This document shows, in pieces, positions 26,740-37,405 of a DNA stretch of 64,000 nucleotides. Each line of letters starts with the position of its first letter. The stretch's first letter is position 1. The position numbers were made by a program, and so were the translations under genes. The notes under the pieces are model-generated. The model did not search any database. It was given only the letters and a program-made list of their open reading frames with translations, and was not told the origin of the DNA. The DNA comes from Marinobacter nanhaiticus D15-8W (GTDB lineage: Bacteria > Pseudomonadota > Gammaproteobacteria > Pseudomonadales > Oleiphilaceae). The DNA is taken from contig NZ_AP028878.1 of the NCBI RefSeq assembly GCF_036511935.1, positions 4,402,001 through 4,466,000 of the forward strand, read 5' to 3'.

Positions 26740-27569
26740 GACTCATCCTCTTGGCCGGACTCCTCTCGCTGGGCGGGTGCTCCAGCCTGTTCTTCTATCC
26801 AGACAACACCGTGTACATCACACCTGACCGGTTGGAACTCGAGTATGAGGATATCTACCTCGATACAGCTGACGGCGAGCGGCTGCACGGCTGGTGGATA
26901 CCGGCGGCGACCGAAGAGGCCGAAGGCACCGTCTACTTCCTGCACGGTAATGCCCAGAATATCAGCAGCCACCTGTTGAACGTCGCCTGGTTACCCAAGG
27001 AAGGCTACAACGTGTTCATGATCGACTACCGCGGCTACGGTAAATCCACCGGGGCTCCGGACATCGAGGGCGCATTGCATGACTCGGAAATCGGTCTGCG
27101 TTGGCTGGTAGACGCCAAGGCTAACGAGACCCCGTTCTTCCTCCTGGGCCAAAGCCTGGGTGGCGGACTCTCCATTATGCTGGCCAGCGAATGGGTCCAG
27201 CGAAACGAACAGCCGCCGCTTATCGGGGTGATCCTCGATAGCAGCTTTGCTGGTTTCCGGGATATCGCGCGGGAGAAACTGGACAGTTTCTGGCTCACCT
27301 GGTTATTCCAGATCCCCCTGAGCTGCACCATTCCGGATAACTACGAGGGGACCGATCATATTGCCGGAATCAGTCCGGTGCCGGTCATGATCATCCATAG
27401 CGTGCGTGATGGCATCATCCCCTACCACCACGGCCAGGCCCTATTCGATGCCGCAAAGGAACCTAAACGCTTCCTGCAGACGGATACGCCCCATGCCGGG
27501 ACGTTTGTTATTCCCGCCTATCGACAGGCGACGTTGGAGTTCCTGCGGGACGCGAACGAACGCCGCTAG
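26709..27569 (+). CDS. Lipid-anchored alpha/beta hydrolase
   Basis: The 286-residue protein begins with a lipoprotein signal (LILLAGLLSLGGC, C24) and continues as an alpha/beta hydrolase. It has an oxyanion HGN motif (FLHGNAQN), nucleophile elbow GQSLGG near 148, an acid in SVRDGIIP, and the catalytic His in TPHAGTF. It resembles BEM46-type serine hydrolases; substrate unknown. The start lies inside the end of the DUF4105 gene (31-bp overlap, different frame), which suggests translational coupling and a shared envelope role. The family call is firm. Confidence 0.87.
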   Translation: MADWTQRLLLRLILLAGLLSLGGCSSLFFYPDNTVYITPDRLELEYEDIYLDTADGERLHGWWIPAATEEAEGTVYFLHGNAQNISSHLLNVAWLPKEGYNVFMIDYRGYGKSTGAPDIEGALHDSEIGLRWLVDAKANETPFFLLGQSLGGGLSIMLASEWVQRNEQPPLIGVILDSSFAGFRDIAREKLDSFWLTWLFQIPLSCTIPDNYEGTDHIAGISPVPVMIIHSVRDGIIPYHHGQALFDAAKEPKRFLQTDTPHAGTFVIPAYRQATLEFLRDANERR

Positions 27570-27606
27570 GGTATGCGCTGCCAACTTTGCCCGAATCTCC
27601 CATATA

Positions 27607-27875
27607 GGCAGGGCACCTGCGGCGCCTCAGAAGCTGAAGCTTCTGCTACACGACCGAGTTACCCGTAAAATGTAGCCGACGCTTCAGCTTCGGAGCAGCC
27701 CACAGGGCTGCCTGAGGTTGCAGGCTTCTACAAATGTCCAGGCTGGCGTGCCGGAGCTCAAGGATCAGGCAGGGCGCCTGCGGCGCCTCAGAAGCTGAAG
27801 CTTCTGCTACACGCTCAAGTTACCCGCAAAATCTAGCCGACGCTTTAGCTTCGGAGCAGTCCACAGGGCTGCCTG
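27607..27875. repeat. Two tandem copies of the dispersed palindromic repeat (locus C)
   Basis: Two 108-bp copies, 27607-27714 and 27768-27875, have a 161-bp period and are nearly identical. Each is an inverted pair: a reverse unit (GGCGCCTCAGAAGCTGAAGC...GCTACA), a spacer of about 20 bp with GTTACCCG, and a forward unit (GTAGCCGACGCTT, AGCTTCGGAGCAG, hairpin ending GGGCTGCC). Together they fill the gap between the hydrolase and pnp 3' ends. Confidence 0.8.
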
Positions 27876-27910
27876 GGAACAACAAACCATTCCAGCTCCG
27901 AACAGCGGAC

Positions 27911-27938
27911 ACAAAAAAGCCGCCTCAAGAGGCGGCTT
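27911..27938 (-). terminator. Rho-independent terminator of pnp
   Basis: AAGCCGCCTC (27917-27926) / GAGGCGGCTT (27929-27938) forms a 10-bp stem with a 2-base centre. On the minus strand six T follow. It lies about 20 bp after the pnp stop. Confidence 0.88.
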
Positions 27939-27956
27939 CTTCACATCGGGCCTGGA

Positions 27957-30071
27957 TCAGGCGCCGAAGTCGGTCGGCTGCTCGCCTTCCTTCACTTCCT
28001 TCATGGACAATTTCACACGACCACGGTTGTCCACATCCAGCACCTTGACCAGCACTTCCTGGCCTTCGCTGAGCTCGTCAGTAACGTTCTCGATGCGACG
28101 CTCGGCGATCTGGGAGATGTGAACCAGACCGTCCTTGCCCGGCAGGATGTTGACGAATGCACCGAAGTCGACGATGCGCTCGACCTTGCCCTGGTAGATT
28201 GCACCCACCTCAATTTCAGCGGTGATTTCCATAACGCGCTTCTGCGCAGCCTGGGCGGACGCCTGGTTGTCGGCGTAGATCTTCACGTTGCCATCATCGT
28301 CCAGGTCAATGGATGCGCCGGTGTCGTCGCAGATCGCACGGATAACCGAGCCACCCTTGCCGATCACGTCGCGGATCTTGTCCGGATGGATCTTCATGGT
28401 GGTGATGCTCGGCGCACGATCGGACAGGCTGGAGCGCGGCTCGGAGATGACCTTGGCCATTTCACCCAGGATATGCTGGCGCGCATGGTGTGCTTGCTCC
28501 AGGGCGATCTCCATGATCTCTTCGGTGATACCGTTGATCTTGATGTCCATCTGCAACGCAGTGATACCCGCTGCGGTCCCGGCCACCTTGAAGTCCATGT
28601 CGCCCAAGTGATCCTCGTCACCCAGGATATCGGTCAGAACGGCAAACTGTTCACCTTCCTTCACCAGACCCATGGCAATACCGGCGACTGGCGCCTTGAT
28701 GGGTACACCCGCATCCATAAGGGCAAGGCTGGAACCACAGACCGACGCCATGGAACTGGATCCGTTGGACTCTGTAATCTCGGAAACGGCACGGATGGTG
28801 TACGGGAATTCTTCGATTGTCGGCATGACGGCTGCAACACCGCGCTTCGCCAGACGACCGTGACCGATTTCACGACGACCCGGCGCACCGACACGACCGG
28901 TTTCGCCAACGCTGTACGGAGGGAAGTTGTAGTGGAACAGGAACGGGTCCTTCTTCTCACCTTCCAGCGCATCGATGATCTGCATATCACGGGCAGTCCC
29001 CAACGTCGTAGTGACGATCGCCTGGGTTTCACCGCGGGTGAACAGTGCGGAACCATGGGTGCTCGGCAGGACGCCCACTTCGATTTCTATCGGACGGACA
29101 GTCTTGTTATCCCGACCGTCGATACGCGGCTTGCCTTCGATAACCTGGCGGCGAACGATCGCCTTCTCCAGCTTGCCGAAGTAGCTCTTTACTTCTTCCC
29201 CGGAAGGCTGACCTTCCTCTTCACCGGCCAGCTTCTCGACGGCCTGGTTGCGGATTTCGCTCAGACGACCGTAACGCTCCATCTTGTCGCGGATGCCGTA
29301 AGCTTCGGTCACGGCATTCATAAACTCGGCTTTCAGGGCGTCGGCGAGGGCCGTATTTTCCGGTTCTGCCTGCCAGTCCCAGCGTGGCTGACCGGCTTCG
29401 GCGGCGAGTTCACGAATGGCAGCGATGGCAGTCTGCATTTCCTGGTGAGCAAACAGGACGCCGCCCAGCATTTGGTCTTCAGTAAGTCCCTGTGCTTCGG
29501 ACTCAACCATCAGCACGGCGTCTTCAGTACCGGCAACCACCATGTCCAGCTTCGAGTTCTCCAGCTGCTCGAAGGTTGGGTTCAGGAAATAGCCGTCTTC
29601 CTCGGTGAAGCCAACGCGGGACGCGCCGACCGGGCCGTCGAACGGCACACCGGACAAGGCCAACGCTGCAGACGCCGCAAGCATGCCAGCGATATCCGGA
29701 TCCTGAGTCTTACTGGAGGACATGACCGTACAAACGACCTGGACTTCATTCATGAAGCCTTTCGGAAACAGGGGACGAATAGGACGGTCGATCAGACGCG
29801 ATGTCAGGGTTTCCTTTTCGGAAGGACGACCCTCACGCTTGAAGAACCCACCGGGGATACGTCCCACGGCGTAGGTCTTCTCAAAGTAGTTGACGGTCAG
29901 CGGGAAGAACGGCTGGCCCGGTTTGGCTTCCTTTGCTGCAACAACGGTACCCAGCACGGATATGTCGTCAATGGTGACCAGAACGGAACCAGTGGCTTGA
30001 CGGGCAATACGGCCCGTTTCCAAAGTGACGGTCTTACCGCCGAGTTCAAATGATTTCTTTACCGGATTCAC
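27957..30071 (-). CDS. pnp: Polyribonucleotide nucleotidyltransferase (PNPase)
   Basis: PNPase is a phosphorolytic 3'-5' exoribonuclease of the RNA degradosome. The 704 residues carry two RNase PH domains, a KH domain ([16 protein letters not shown]) and a C-terminal S1 domain ([18 protein letters not shown]), the complete family layout. The start is GTG ([12 protein letters not shown]) with AAGGAG 5 bases upstream. It follows rpsO after an unusually long 572-bp spacer containing a long hairpin, the place where RNase III and PNPase autoregulation acts in Escherichia coli. Confidence 0.97.
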   Translation of the reverse strand: MNPVKKSFELGGKTVTLETGRIARQATGSVLVTIDDISVLGTVVAAKEAKPGQPFFPLTVNYFEKTYAVGRIPGGFFKREGRPSEKETLTSRLIDRPIRPLFPKGFMNEVQVVCTVMSSSKTQDPDIAGMLAASAALALSGVPFDGPVGASRVGFTEEDGYFLNPTFEQLENSKLDMVVAGTEDAVLMVESEAQGLTEDQMLGGVLFAHQEMQTAIAAIRELAAEAGQPRWDWQAEPENTALADALKAEFMNAVTEAYGIRDKMERYGRLSEIRNQAVEKLAGEEEGQPSGEEVKSYFGKLEKAIVRRQVIEGKPRIDGRDNKTVRPIEIEVGVLPSTHGSALFTRGETQAIVTTTLGTARDMQIIDALEGEKKDPFLFHYNFPPYSVGETGRVGAPGRREIGHGRLAKRGVAAVMPTIEEFPYTIRAVSEITESNGSSSMASVCGSSLALMDAGVPIKAPVAGIAMGLVKEGEQFAVLTDILGDEDHLGDMDFKVAGTAAGITALQMDIKINGITEEIMEIALEQAHHARQHILGEMAKVISEPRSSLSDRAPSITTMKIHPDKIRDVIGKGGSVIRAICDDTGASIDLDDDGNVKIYADNQASAQAAQKRVMEITAEIEVGAIYQGKVERIVDFGAFVNILPGKDGLVHISQIAERRIENVTDELSEGQEVLVKVLDVDNRGRVKLSMKEVKEGEQPTDFGA

Positions 30072-30643
30072 GGTAACTCCTTACTCGTTTTCGCGTGTTT
30101 GCGACCGCGTATGTGCGCCTGCGTATCTACAACAACGTCGGTGCACTACGTGTATTCACAAATGAGTGGGCCGAGTGGCAACGCCATTCGGTTCGGCGGC
30201 ATGAAGAGGAACGGAGTGCGGGACTTACCGGACTGAAAGCTAACAGGCTGTTGAAAATCGTTCCGCTGGGCGGACACACGGCTTTCAACAACCTGCTATT
30301 GTTCGGGCTTTCATCACCGACCGGGGTGTCGGACGCAGCTCCTGATGCAACTCATGCCAATTCCACGTACGGTGCCTAGTTTTCGCCGGCGGGACTGTCG
30401 CACATTGAGAACCGCCGAATCGACGGGATCAAGGTCGGCAGTGTCGGCTTCTTTCCAAAGACCCCTCAGTATTTCGAGTCGGGTCCGGACTCCACTGCTG
30501 GGCAGTACAGCAGGCGAGAGAACTGCCAGGAGAGCGTGAGCTCTCCGGACAGCACCGACGACATTACCACCAGAGTTGATCCAGACCGGATCAGTAACTT
30601 GCAGCAATGCCTCGCCGGTGCAGAGATTGTCGCGATCAGACGA
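30072..30643 (-). other. Long rpsO-pnp spacer (pnp leader)
   Basis: This 572-bp region has no gene I can support. A 97-codon minus-strand frame (30314-30607) begins TTG with GAGG only 2 bases before it and has no recognised domain. The notable structure is a long hairpin listed separately. Confidence 0.5.
30245..30294 (-). promoter_or_regulatory. Long hairpin in the pnp leader
   Basis: Arms AGGCTGTTGAAA (30245-30256) and TTTCAACAACCT (30283-30294) pair with one mismatch; an inner TCCGC-tgg-GCGGA stem extends the structure. In other gammaproteobacteria a stem-loop in this position is cut by RNase III to start PNPase autoregulation; that role here is inferred. Confidence 0.5.
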
Positions 30644-30913
30644 TCAACGACGCAGACCGAGACGCTGGATCAGGTCGAGATAACGATCCGCGTTTTTCTT
30701 CTTCAGATAGTCCAGCAGCTTACGACGCTGGTTAACCATCCGAATCAGACCACGGCGGGAATGGTGATCCTGCTTGTTGGTCTTGAAGTGATTCTGCAGC
30801 TTGTCGATGTTGGCGCTCAGAAGAGCAACCTGAACCTCGGGGGAACCGGTATCGCCGTCGCCCTGCTGAAAATCCTTAACGATCTGTGATTTCTCTGTGG
30901 CAGTCAGTGCCAT
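30644..30913 (-). CDS. rpsO: 30S ribosomal protein S15
   Basis: The 89-residue protein, full family length, starts [16 protein letters not shown]. It has conserved [13 protein letters not shown] and [21 protein letters not shown] segments that bind 16S rRNA. It lies between truB and pnp as in other gammaproteobacteria. Confidence 0.98.
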   Translation of the reverse strand: MALTATEKSQIVKDFQQGDGDTGSPEVQVALLSANIDKLQNHFKTNKQDHHSRRGLIRMVNQRRKLLDYLKKKNADRYLDLIQRLGLRR

Positions 30914-31020
30914 AACTCACCTCAATAGTTGCGATGCCATGTCGTTCAGCCGAACCGCGCATCTCTACAGCCCGGCTATGGGCCAAACTGCCCGGTGTTT
31001 CGTTCATACACCAAGCGGTT

Positions 31021-31929
31021 TCAGCCCTGCTTTACCAGACGCCGGGGTGCGACCTGGCCGTCGGGTAACTGCTCACCCAGTCCGAGAAAGCGCTCGCCTC
31101 CATAGAGACGAACCCATCCTGGTGGATGACCCGCTATTTTAACGGGTTGTCCGTTCAATATCGATACAATCTGCCCTTCCTCGAGCATTAATTTCGGAAA
31201 TTCCGCAAGCGCGGTCTCCACCGGGACCAGCAGCGGGTCTAGTGACTCGCCACGCTCCCGCATTGCCTCGAGTTCAGCCACGCCGCGTGCCCGGTCCAGA
31301 CCGAAACCGGCTGCTCGGGTACGGCGCAGCGCCGTCACGTGCGCCCCGCAACCCAACGCCTCGCCGATATCCTCGACAAGGGACCGGATATACGTCCCTT
31401 TGCTGCAGGTCACAGCGATTCGGAAACGGTCCGCCTCAAAACCTATAAGCTCCAGCGCGTGGATGGTGACCGGACGCGCAGGGCGCTCGATTTCAACGCC
31501 TTCGCGGGCATACTCATACAACGGCCGCCCCTTGTGCTTGAGCGCCGAGTACATCGACGGCACTTGCTCGATATCGCCGCGAAATTGCGCGAGCACGGCC
31601 TCAAGCCTGCCTCTGGCCAGATCCGCCGGTACAGCTCGCTCGGCCACAATCTGGCCATCACTGTCGCCGCTATCGGTAACGACACCAAGCTTGCCTTCGG
31701 CCACATAGGACTTGTCGCTATCGAGCATCAACTGGGAAAACTTGGTGGCCTCGCCGAAGCACAGGGGCAGAACCCCGGTTGCGAGGGGATCGAGACTACC
31801 GGTATGACCGGCCTTGGCCGCGCCATAGAGGCGTTTGACCTGCTGCAGGACCCCATTCGATGTTACGCCTTGGGGCTTGTCGATGATCAGGATGCCGCTA
31901 ACATCACGACCCCGGCGCCGGCGACTCAA
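31021..31929 (-). CDS. truB: tRNA pseudouridine-55 synthase
   Basis: TruB makes pseudouridine 55 in the T-loop of tRNAs. The 302-residue protein has the catalytic aspartate in [18 protein letters not shown], the TKFSQ segment, and a C-terminal PUA-like tail. Its ATG overlaps the rbfA stop by 4 bp, so the two are coupled. The order rbfA-truB-rpsO is standard. Confidence 0.96.
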   Translation of the reverse strand: MSRRRRGRDVSGILIIDKPQGVTSNGVLQQVKRLYGAAKAGHTGSLDPLATGVLPLCFGEATKFSQLMLDSDKSYVAEGKLGVVTDSGDSDGQIVAERAVPADLARGRLEAVLAQFRGDIEQVPSMYSALKHKGRPLYEYAREGVEIERPARPVTIHALELIGFEADRFRIAVTCSKGTYIRSLVEDIGEALGCGAHVTALRRTRAAGFGLDRARGVAELEAMRERGESLDPLLVPVETALAEFPKLMLEEGQIVSILNGQPVKIAGHPPGWVRLYGGERFLGLGEQLPDGQVAPRRLVKQG

Positions 31930-32360
31930 TCCTCGCCCTCCCGGCTGTCGTGCTCATTGCTGCCTCCTTCGTTGTCGGGCCCAACTGCGGGTTTCTTGCC
32001 CATCGCCTGGTCGATCAGGCTGTCGATGTGGCGGCTCTTGCCGCCCAGGGTGTCGAAGTGGAAACGCAGCTGGGGCACCACACGCAACTTCATGGCGCGA
32101 CCAAGCTGGCTACGCAAGAAGCCGGCGGCGTTACGCAGTACCTTCAGTGAATCGCGTACGCGTTCGTCATCCTCGGTGAGCTCTTCGGTCGTCAGCAGAG
32201 AGATGTAGACATCGGCATAGCCCAAGTCGCGGCTTACCTTAACGGCATTGATGGTCACCATGCCTAGACGGGGATCCTTGATCTCCCGCTGTACCAGCAA
32301 CGCCAATTCCTTCTGGATCTGGTCGGCGACCCGGTCTATACGGCTGAATTCCTTTGGCAT
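31926..32360 (-). CDS. rbfA: Ribosome-binding factor A
   Basis: The 144-residue KH-type protein (about 1-105; [41 protein letters not shown]) binds the 30S subunit during late maturation and cold adaptation. The charged C-terminal tail after residue 120 is low complexity. It lies 143 bp after infB, a gap that holds a 9-bp hairpin, and overlaps truB. Confidence 0.96.
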   Translation of the reverse strand: MPKEFSRIDRVADQIQKELALLVQREIKDPRLGMVTINAVKVSRDLGYADVYISLLTTEELTEDDERVRDSLKVLRNAAGFLRSQLGRAMKLRVVPQLRFHFDTLGGKSRHIDSLIDQAMGKKPAVGPDNEGGSNEHDSREGED

Positions 32361-32448
32361 GTTTGCGCCCTGTCTGTAGAGAAGCGCCGCGCGAGGCGCG
32401 GACGACCTTCCTGGATCAACAAATATTTATCTGGCGGCTGAATGCACG

Positions 32449-32469
32449 GCGCCCCGAAAATCGGGGCGC
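32449..32469 (-). promoter_or_regulatory. Hairpin in the infB-rbfA gap
   Basis: GCGCCCCGA-aaa-TCGGGGCGC is a perfect 9-bp stem. No T-run follows on the minus strand, so it may be an RNA processing or stability element rather than a terminator. Confidence 0.5.
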
Positions 32470-32503
32470 GTGTCATAACAGGCTGGCTCTAACGTCGAGC
32501 GAA

Positions 32504-35053
32504 TCAGCCTTCGAGCTGGCGCTCGACCCGGACCCGGTCAAAGACCTCGATCTGATCGCCGACCTTGACGTCGTAGCCCTTGACGCCGATACCACACTCG
32601 ATGCCTTTCTTGACCTCCTGCACGTCGTCTTTGAAACGACGCAGGGACTCAAGCTCGCCTTCGAAGATAACGACGTTGTCGCGCAGGACGCGAATTGGCT
32701 TGTTCCGGTACACAGTACCTTCGGTCACCATACAGCCGGCGACCTGGCCGAACTTCGGCGAGCGGAAGGTATCGCGCACATCGGCAATACCGACGATGTC
32801 CTCGCGGAATTCCGGAGCCAGCATGCCGGTAAGGGCTGCACGCACATCATCAATCATGTTGTAGATGATGCTGTAGTAGCGCAGATCGACACCTTCCTGC
32901 TCCACCAGACGCTTGGCCGAGGCATCAGCACGGACGTTGAAGCCGAAGATGACGGAGCCGGTAGCGACAGCCAGGCTGACGTCGGTTTCCGCGATACCGC
33001 CCACACCGGACGACACGATCTTGACCTGCACTTCCTCGTTGCCGATATCCTGCAGCGCCTTGGTAATCGCCTCCAGGGAACCACGCACGTCGGTCTTGAG
33101 GACAACGTTGAGGGTCTTGACCTCGTCCTTGCCCATATTCTCGAACAGGTTCTCAAGCTTGGCGGCCTGCTGGCGCTGAAGGCGCTGTTCGCGTTCACGC
33201 CCCTGGCGGAACTCTGCCAGCTCTTTCGCCTTACGTTCGTCGGCGACAACGAAGAACTCGTCACCGGCGTCAGGCGTGCCGTTCAAGCCCAGGACCTCGA
33301 CCGGGATCGAAGGACCAGCCTCTTTCACTTGATCGCCTGTCTCGCTCATCATCGCGCGCACCTTACCGAAGTAGGCCCCGGCCACGATCATATCGCCCTG
33401 ACGAACGGTGCCGTTCTGGACCAGAATCGTCGCAACCGAACCACGCCCCTTCTCAAGACTGGACTCGACTACAACACCGGCGCCCGGCGCGGTCGGGACC
33501 GCCTCGAGTTCGAGAATCTCGGACTGCAGCAACACGGCCTCAAGCAGATCTTCGATACCCTGACCCGAGTGTGCGGAAACCGGCACGAATTGCACGTCGC
33601 CACCCCAGTCTTCCGGGATCACGTCCATGCCCGATAGCTCGTTCTTGATGCGATCGGGATCCGCGCCTTCCTTGTCCATCTTGTTGATGGCCACGACCAG
33701 CGGAACGCCAGCGGAGCGAGCATGATCTACCGCTTCCTTGGTCTGCGGCATAACACCATCGTCGGCAGCCACGACCAGGATAACGATATCGGTACTTTGA
33801 GCACCTCGCGCACGCATCGCCGTGAAGGCGGCGTGACCCGGGGTATCCAGGAAGGTGATCATGCCGTGGTCGGTCTCGACATGGTAAGCGCCGATATGCT
33901 GGGTAATACCACCGGACTCACCGGCTGCCACCTTGGTACGGCGGATATAGTCCAGCAGCGACGTCTTACCGTGGTCAACGTGACCCATCACACTGATGAC
34001 CGGTGCACGCTTGACCTTATCGCCCTCGAAGGAAATCCCGCTGAGCACCTCCTCCTCAAACGCATCTTCACTGGTCGTCTTGGGCTTGTGGCCCAATTCC
34101 TCGGTCACCAGCACGGCGGTTTCCTGATCCAGCGGCTGGTTGATCGTTGTCATAACGCCCATACCCATCAGCGTCTTGATAACGTCGGCGGCCTTGACCG
34201 CCATCCGCTGGGCCAGATCGCCCACGGTGATGGTTTCCGGAATCTCTACTTCGCGCACCATAGGCTTAGTCGGCCTTTCGAAAGCGTGTCTCTTCTGCTG
34301 CTTGGGTTTCTTTTTGGCCCGCAGCGGTTTGCGCAAGGTGGTTTCCTCTTCATCTTCGGAGAGGGCCACCGGCTCAACCGGGCGGTTACGCGGACCACGG
34401 TGGCCGGCCGACTTCTTCTTCGGCTTGCCATCCTCGATCTCATCCGAACGTTCGCGAACCTTTTCCTTTTTCTTCTTGGGCTTGCGATCCTTGGACTTGT
34501 CGTCTTCGGCCGGCGGAATCGGCATGTCTTCCGCTGCCAATTCCGGCTCTTCATCGTCTGCCGGCGCTTCCGCCGCAGGCTGTTCCGGCTCAGGCGCAGG
34601 CTCTTCAGCCGGTGCCGGCTCGGCTTTGGCCTCTTCAGGCGCGGGCACTTTCTCTTCCGGCGCCGTAGGCTGAGCTACTGCCGCCTCTACCGGTTCTTCC
34701 GGCGCAGCCTCTTCGACTACCGGGGTTTCTTCCGGCTCTGACTGCGGCGTTTCTGTCCGTTTGATGTAGGTCCGCTTCTTGCGGACTTCCACGTTGACCG
34801 TCTTCGATCGGCCGGCACCGCTGCCCGCCTTCAAGGTCGTCGTGGTCTTGCGCTTGAGCGTGATCTTGCGCGGTTCGCCATCGGATTCGCCGTGGTTCTT
34901 GCGCAGGAACGCCAGCAATTGCTGCTTTTCATCGCTGCTGACGGCATCATTCTCAGAACGGGCTTTCAGGCCAGCCTCTACGATCTGGCGAAGCAAGCGG
35001 TCCACGGGAGCGCCTACATCATCGGCCAGCTGTTTTACAGTTACTTCTGCCAT
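32504..35053 (-). CDS. infB: Translation initiation factor IF-2
   Basis: IF-2 is a GTPase that places initiator tRNA on the ribosome. Its 849 residues start with an IF2 N-terminal helical domain (about 1-55), then a long low-complexity linker rich in E, P, A and K (about 90-260), a second IF2-N domain, the GTPase ([12 protein letters not shown] near 357; NKMD) and C-terminal domains II-IV. It begins 18 bp after nusA. The linker varies between species. Confidence 0.97.
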   Translation of the reverse strand: MAEVTVKQLADDVGAPVDRLLRQIVEAGLKARSENDAVSSDEKQQLLAFLRKNHGESDGEPRKITLKRKTTTTLKAGSGAGRSKTVNVEVRKKRTYIKRTETPQSEPEETPVVEEAAPEEPVEAAVAQPTAPEEKVPAPEEAKAEPAPAEEPAPEPEQPAAEAPADDEEPELAAEDMPIPPAEDDKSKDRKPKKKKEKVRERSDEIEDGKPKKKSAGHRGPRNRPVEPVALSEDEEETTLRKPLRAKKKPKQQKRHAFERPTKPMVREVEIPETITVGDLAQRMAVKAADVIKTLMGMGVMTTINQPLDQETAVLVTEELGHKPKTTSEDAFEEEVLSGISFEGDKVKRAPVISVMGHVDHGKTSLLDYIRRTKVAAGESGGITQHIGAYHVETDHGMITFLDTPGHAAFTAMRARGAQSTDIVILVVAADDGVMPQTKEAVDHARSAGVPLVVAINKMDKEGADPDRIKNELSGMDVIPEDWGGDVQFVPVSAHSGQGIEDLLEAVLLQSEILELEAVPTAPGAGVVVESSLEKGRGSVATILVQNGTVRQGDMIVAGAYFGKVRAMMSETGDQVKEAGPSIPVEVLGLNGTPDAGDEFFVVADERKAKELAEFRQGREREQRLQRQQAAKLENLFENMGKDEVKTLNVVLKTDVRGSLEAITKALQDIGNEEVQVKIVSSGVGGIAETDVSLAVATGSVIFGFNVRADASAKRLVEQEGVDLRYYSIIYNMIDDVRAALTGMLAPEFREDIVGIADVRDTFRSPKFGQVAGCMVTEGTVYRNKPIRVLRDNVVIFEGELESLRRFKDDVQEVKKGIECGIGVKGYDVKVGDQIEVFDRVRVERQLEG

Positions 35054-35071
35054 CTGGTCCTCCTCTCCCGA

Positions 35072-36565
35072 TTATTCCTGGTCCTGGAACCAGGGCGCAC
35101 GTGCGGTCATGATCAACTGGCCCGCGCGCTCTTCATCCATATCTTCAATTTGCATCAGATCGTCGACGGACTGCTCCGCCAGGTCGTCCATGGTGCGTAC
35201 ACCCATGCCGGCCAGTTTGAAGGCCAGGGAACGATCCATCCCGTCCATTTCAAGCAGGTCCTGCGCGGGCTCGTTGCCTTCGAGAGCTTCCTCGCTGGCC
35301 AGAGCCTGGTTCAGCAGACGATCCTTTGCACGACGGCGCAACTCCGTCACCGTCTCTTCGTCGAATCCTTCAATGGCCAGCATCTCGTCCATCGGGACGT
35401 AGGCCACTTCCTCCAGGGAGGTAAAACCCTCCTCGATCAGGACACCGGCCAACTCCTCATCGACATCAAGATTCTCCGTGAAGTGAGTCAGCAGGCGGTT
35501 GTACTCCTGTTCCTGGCGCTCGCCGGCTTCTTCCTCGGTCATCACGTTCAACGTCCAACCCGTCAGGTCGCTGGCCAGGCGGACATTCTGGCCGTTACGA
35601 CCAATGGCCTGAGCCAGGTTGTCTTCGGCGACAGCCACTTCCATGGTCTGGCGATCCTCATCCATCACGATGGATGCCACTTCTGCCGGGGCCATGGCGT
35701 TGATGACCAACTGCGCCGGGTTATCATCCCAGAGCACGATATCGACACGCTCGCCACCCAGCTCGTTGGATACTGCCTGGACCCGCGAACCACGCATACC
35801 GACACAGGCACCGACCGGATCGATCCGACGATCGTTGGTCTTCACCGCGATCTTGGCGCGGGAACCTGGATCACGGGCCGCACCGCGGATCTCTATCAGC
35901 TCTTCAGCAATTTCTGGCACTTCGATGCGGAACAGCTCGATCAGCATGGCCGGATTGGTACGACTCAGGATCAGTTGAGGCCCACGGTGATCGGTGCGGA
36001 TTTCCAGCAGCAACGCCCGGACGCGGTCGCCCATGCGGAAGGTTTCACGCGGGATCAGTTGGTCACGGGGCAAAAGCGCTTCTGCGTTCGAGCCCAGATC
36101 AACAATAACGTTGTCCCGGGTCACCTTCTTGACGGTACCGGAGATTAATTCACCGACACGGTCACGGTAGCTGTCGACGATCTTCGTACGCTCGGCTTCA
36201 CGAACTTTCTGGAAGATAATCTGTTTTGCGGCCTGGGCGCCGATGCGGCCGAAGGATACGGATTCGACCTTCTCTTCATGGACATCGCCCGGCTGGAGAC
36301 TGGTATCGATTTCTTCCGCCTCCTGCATAGTAAGCTCGGTTCCCAGAGCCGGTACCGCTTCGTTATCGACCACTAGCCAGCGCCGGAAGGTTTCATAGTC
36401 GCCGGTCTTGCGATCGATCTGGACGCGGATATCCGCCTCCTCTTCCTCGTAACGCTTCTTGGCTGCTGTAGCCAGGGCAAGTTCGATGGCCTCGAAAATG
36501 ACCTCTTTTTCCACGCCCTTCTCATTTGAGACGGCTTCAACTACCAGCAAGATCTCTTTACTCAT
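35072..36565 (-). CDS. nusA: Transcription termination/antitermination factor NusA
   Basis: NusA binds RNA polymerase and controls pausing, termination and antitermination. The 497-residue protein has an N-terminal polymerase-binding domain (about 1-130), S1 (about 135-200), two KH domains (about 230-345, with [14 protein letters not shown] and [13 protein letters not shown]), and two acidic C-terminal repeats found in gammaproteobacteria. It lies between rimP and infB, 43 bp after rimP. The promoter-plus-terminator leader upstream suggests autoregulation. Confidence 0.97.
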   Translation of the reverse strand: MSKEILLVVEAVSNEKGVEKEVIFEAIELALATAAKKRYEEEEADIRVQIDRKTGDYETFRRWLVVDNEAVPALGTELTMQEAEEIDTSLQPGDVHEEKVESVSFGRIGAQAAKQIIFQKVREAERTKIVDSYRDRVGELISGTVKKVTRDNVIVDLGSNAEALLPRDQLIPRETFRMGDRVRALLLEIRTDHRGPQLILSRTNPAMLIELFRIEVPEIAEELIEIRGAARDPGSRAKIAVKTNDRRIDPVGACVGMRGSRVQAVSNELGGERVDIVLWDDNPAQLVINAMAPAEVASIVMDEDRQTMEVAVAEDNLAQAIGRNGQNVRLASDLTGWTLNVMTEEEAGERQEQEYNRLLTHFTENLDVDEELAGVLIEEGFTSLEEVAYVPMDEMLAIEGFDEETVTELRRRAKDRLLNQALASEEALEGNEPAQDLLEMDGMDRSLAFKLAGMGVRTMDDLAEQSVDDLMQIEDMDEERAGQLIMTARAPWFQDQE

Positions 36566-36608
36566 CAGATTGCCCTGCCCTTAACCCTTAGACTTGCAGT
36601 CAAACGTG

Positions 36609-37070
36609 TTACTTGAAAACCGGAACTATATTGGCTTTTTCGATACTGTCGATGGGAAGCAGGTACTCATGGTCATCCACGATAACGATGACGTCACTTC
36701 CCTCGATGCCCTTAAGGAGGCCCTCGAACTTCCGGCGCCCTTCAAATGCCATGCGCAGGCGGATACGAACCCGATGGCCGGCCCAGGCCTGGTATTGATC
36801 GAGACGAAACAGGGGCCGATCCATGCCGGGGGATGATACTTCAAGCGTGTACTCGCTCTGGATTGGATCCTCTACATCGAGCACACCACTAATCTGCCGA
36901 CTAACGGACTCGCAGTCCTCAACACTGATACCGTTCTCGGTATCTTCGATATAGACCCGAAGAATGGACTTGTGGCCCTGGGCATGAAATTCAATCCCCC
37001 AGCAGTCAAAACCCATGCCTTCGATAACCGGCATCAGGATGTTTTCGAGTTGCTTTACCTTGGCTGACAA
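36609..37070 (-). CDS. rimP: Ribosome maturation factor RimP
   Basis: RimP assists 30S maturation. The frame extends upstream to 37481 but crosses the tRNA-Leu and its terminator, so that part is not coding. TTG at 37070 is chosen: it gives (M)[20 protein letters not shown], a 153-residue protein of normal length. A GGAG lies 11 bases upstream, which is rather far, so the start carries some doubt. The conserved ...[20 protein letters not shown] and [10 protein letters not shown] segments are clear. It is the first gene of rimP-nusA-infB-rbfA-truB. Confidence 0.9.
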   Translation of the reverse strand: MSAKVKQLENILMPVIEGMGFDCWGIEFHAQGHKSILRVYIEDTENGISVEDCESVSRQISGVLDVEDPIQSEYTLEVSSPGMDRPLFRLDQYQAWAGHRVRIRLRMAFEGRRKFEGLLKGIEGSDVIVIVDDHEYLLPIDSIEKANIVPVFK

Positions 37071-37120
37071 ATTATTGCCGTCTCCAATGCTTTGGGGCGT
37101 TATGCAAGACGCTCCCCTAG

Positions 37121-37178
37121 ATTCCGCACAAACAAAACCGCAAGTCCTGTTTGAACGATAGATTCTGCACAAACAAAA
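37121..37178. repeat. 17-bp direct repeat before rimP
   Basis: ATTCCGCACAAACAAAA (37121-37137) and ATTCTGCACAAACAAAA (37162-37178) differ at one base and are 41 bp apart. The second copy overlaps the base of the leader terminator. Confidence 0.5.
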
Positions 37179-37205
37179 AAAGGGCCTGTATTTCAGCCCT
37201 TTTTC
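37173..37205 (-). terminator. Terminator upstream of rimP
   Basis: AAAAAGGGC / GCCCTTTTT stem of 9 bp with a 10-base loop. T-runs occur on both strands; on the minus strand seven T follow the stem, about 100 bp before rimP. Confidence 0.7.
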
Positions 37206-37370
37206 ATGCAATCGGGCCCTTGCGCCAGGCCCCTGAACCAAAAGGCCCCTGGTTGAGCGGGGCCTTCTGAAGTCGTTACGTGCCAGGAAACCCGAACTGC
37301 GAATCCCCTGCCGACAGACACCTGGCCTGTCTGAGTGGGCCCGGCCTTGACCGATACCCACCGCAATAAT
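37183..37370 (-). ncRNA. Candidate rimP-nusA leader/attenuator RNA
   Basis: A strong promoter (37377-37405) would start a transcript near 37370. Reading on the minus strand, a hairpin with 8-bp stem AAGGCCCC/GGGGCCTT (37242-37266) is followed by TTTT, then a second hairpin with T-run at 37173-37205. The transcript would be about 165-190 nt if terminated, or the leader of rimP-nusA-infB if read through. In Escherichia coli the equivalent place holds an initiator tRNA gene and terminators; no tRNA was found here. The existence of the RNA is inferred. Confidence 0.45.
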
Positions 37371-37376
37371 CGCCGG

Positions 37377-37405
37377 AGTATAAGGACGGCGACAAGACTG
37401 GTCAA
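37377..37405 (-). promoter_or_regulatory. Strong sigma70 promoter upstream of rimP operon
   Basis: On the minus strand TTGACC, exactly 17 bases, then TATACT. It lies just after the terminator that follows tRNA-Leu, so it begins a new transcription unit. Confidence 0.65.

Noticed and set aside
28119..30053. 644-codon open frame antisense to pnp
   Set aside because: It is a shadow of a high-GC coding region; pnp is complete with all domains on the other strand, and the antisense product has no recognisable family features.
30314..30607. 97-codon frame between rpsO and pnp
   Set aside because: TTG start with ribosome site too close, no recognised domain; kept only as a question in the spacer finding.
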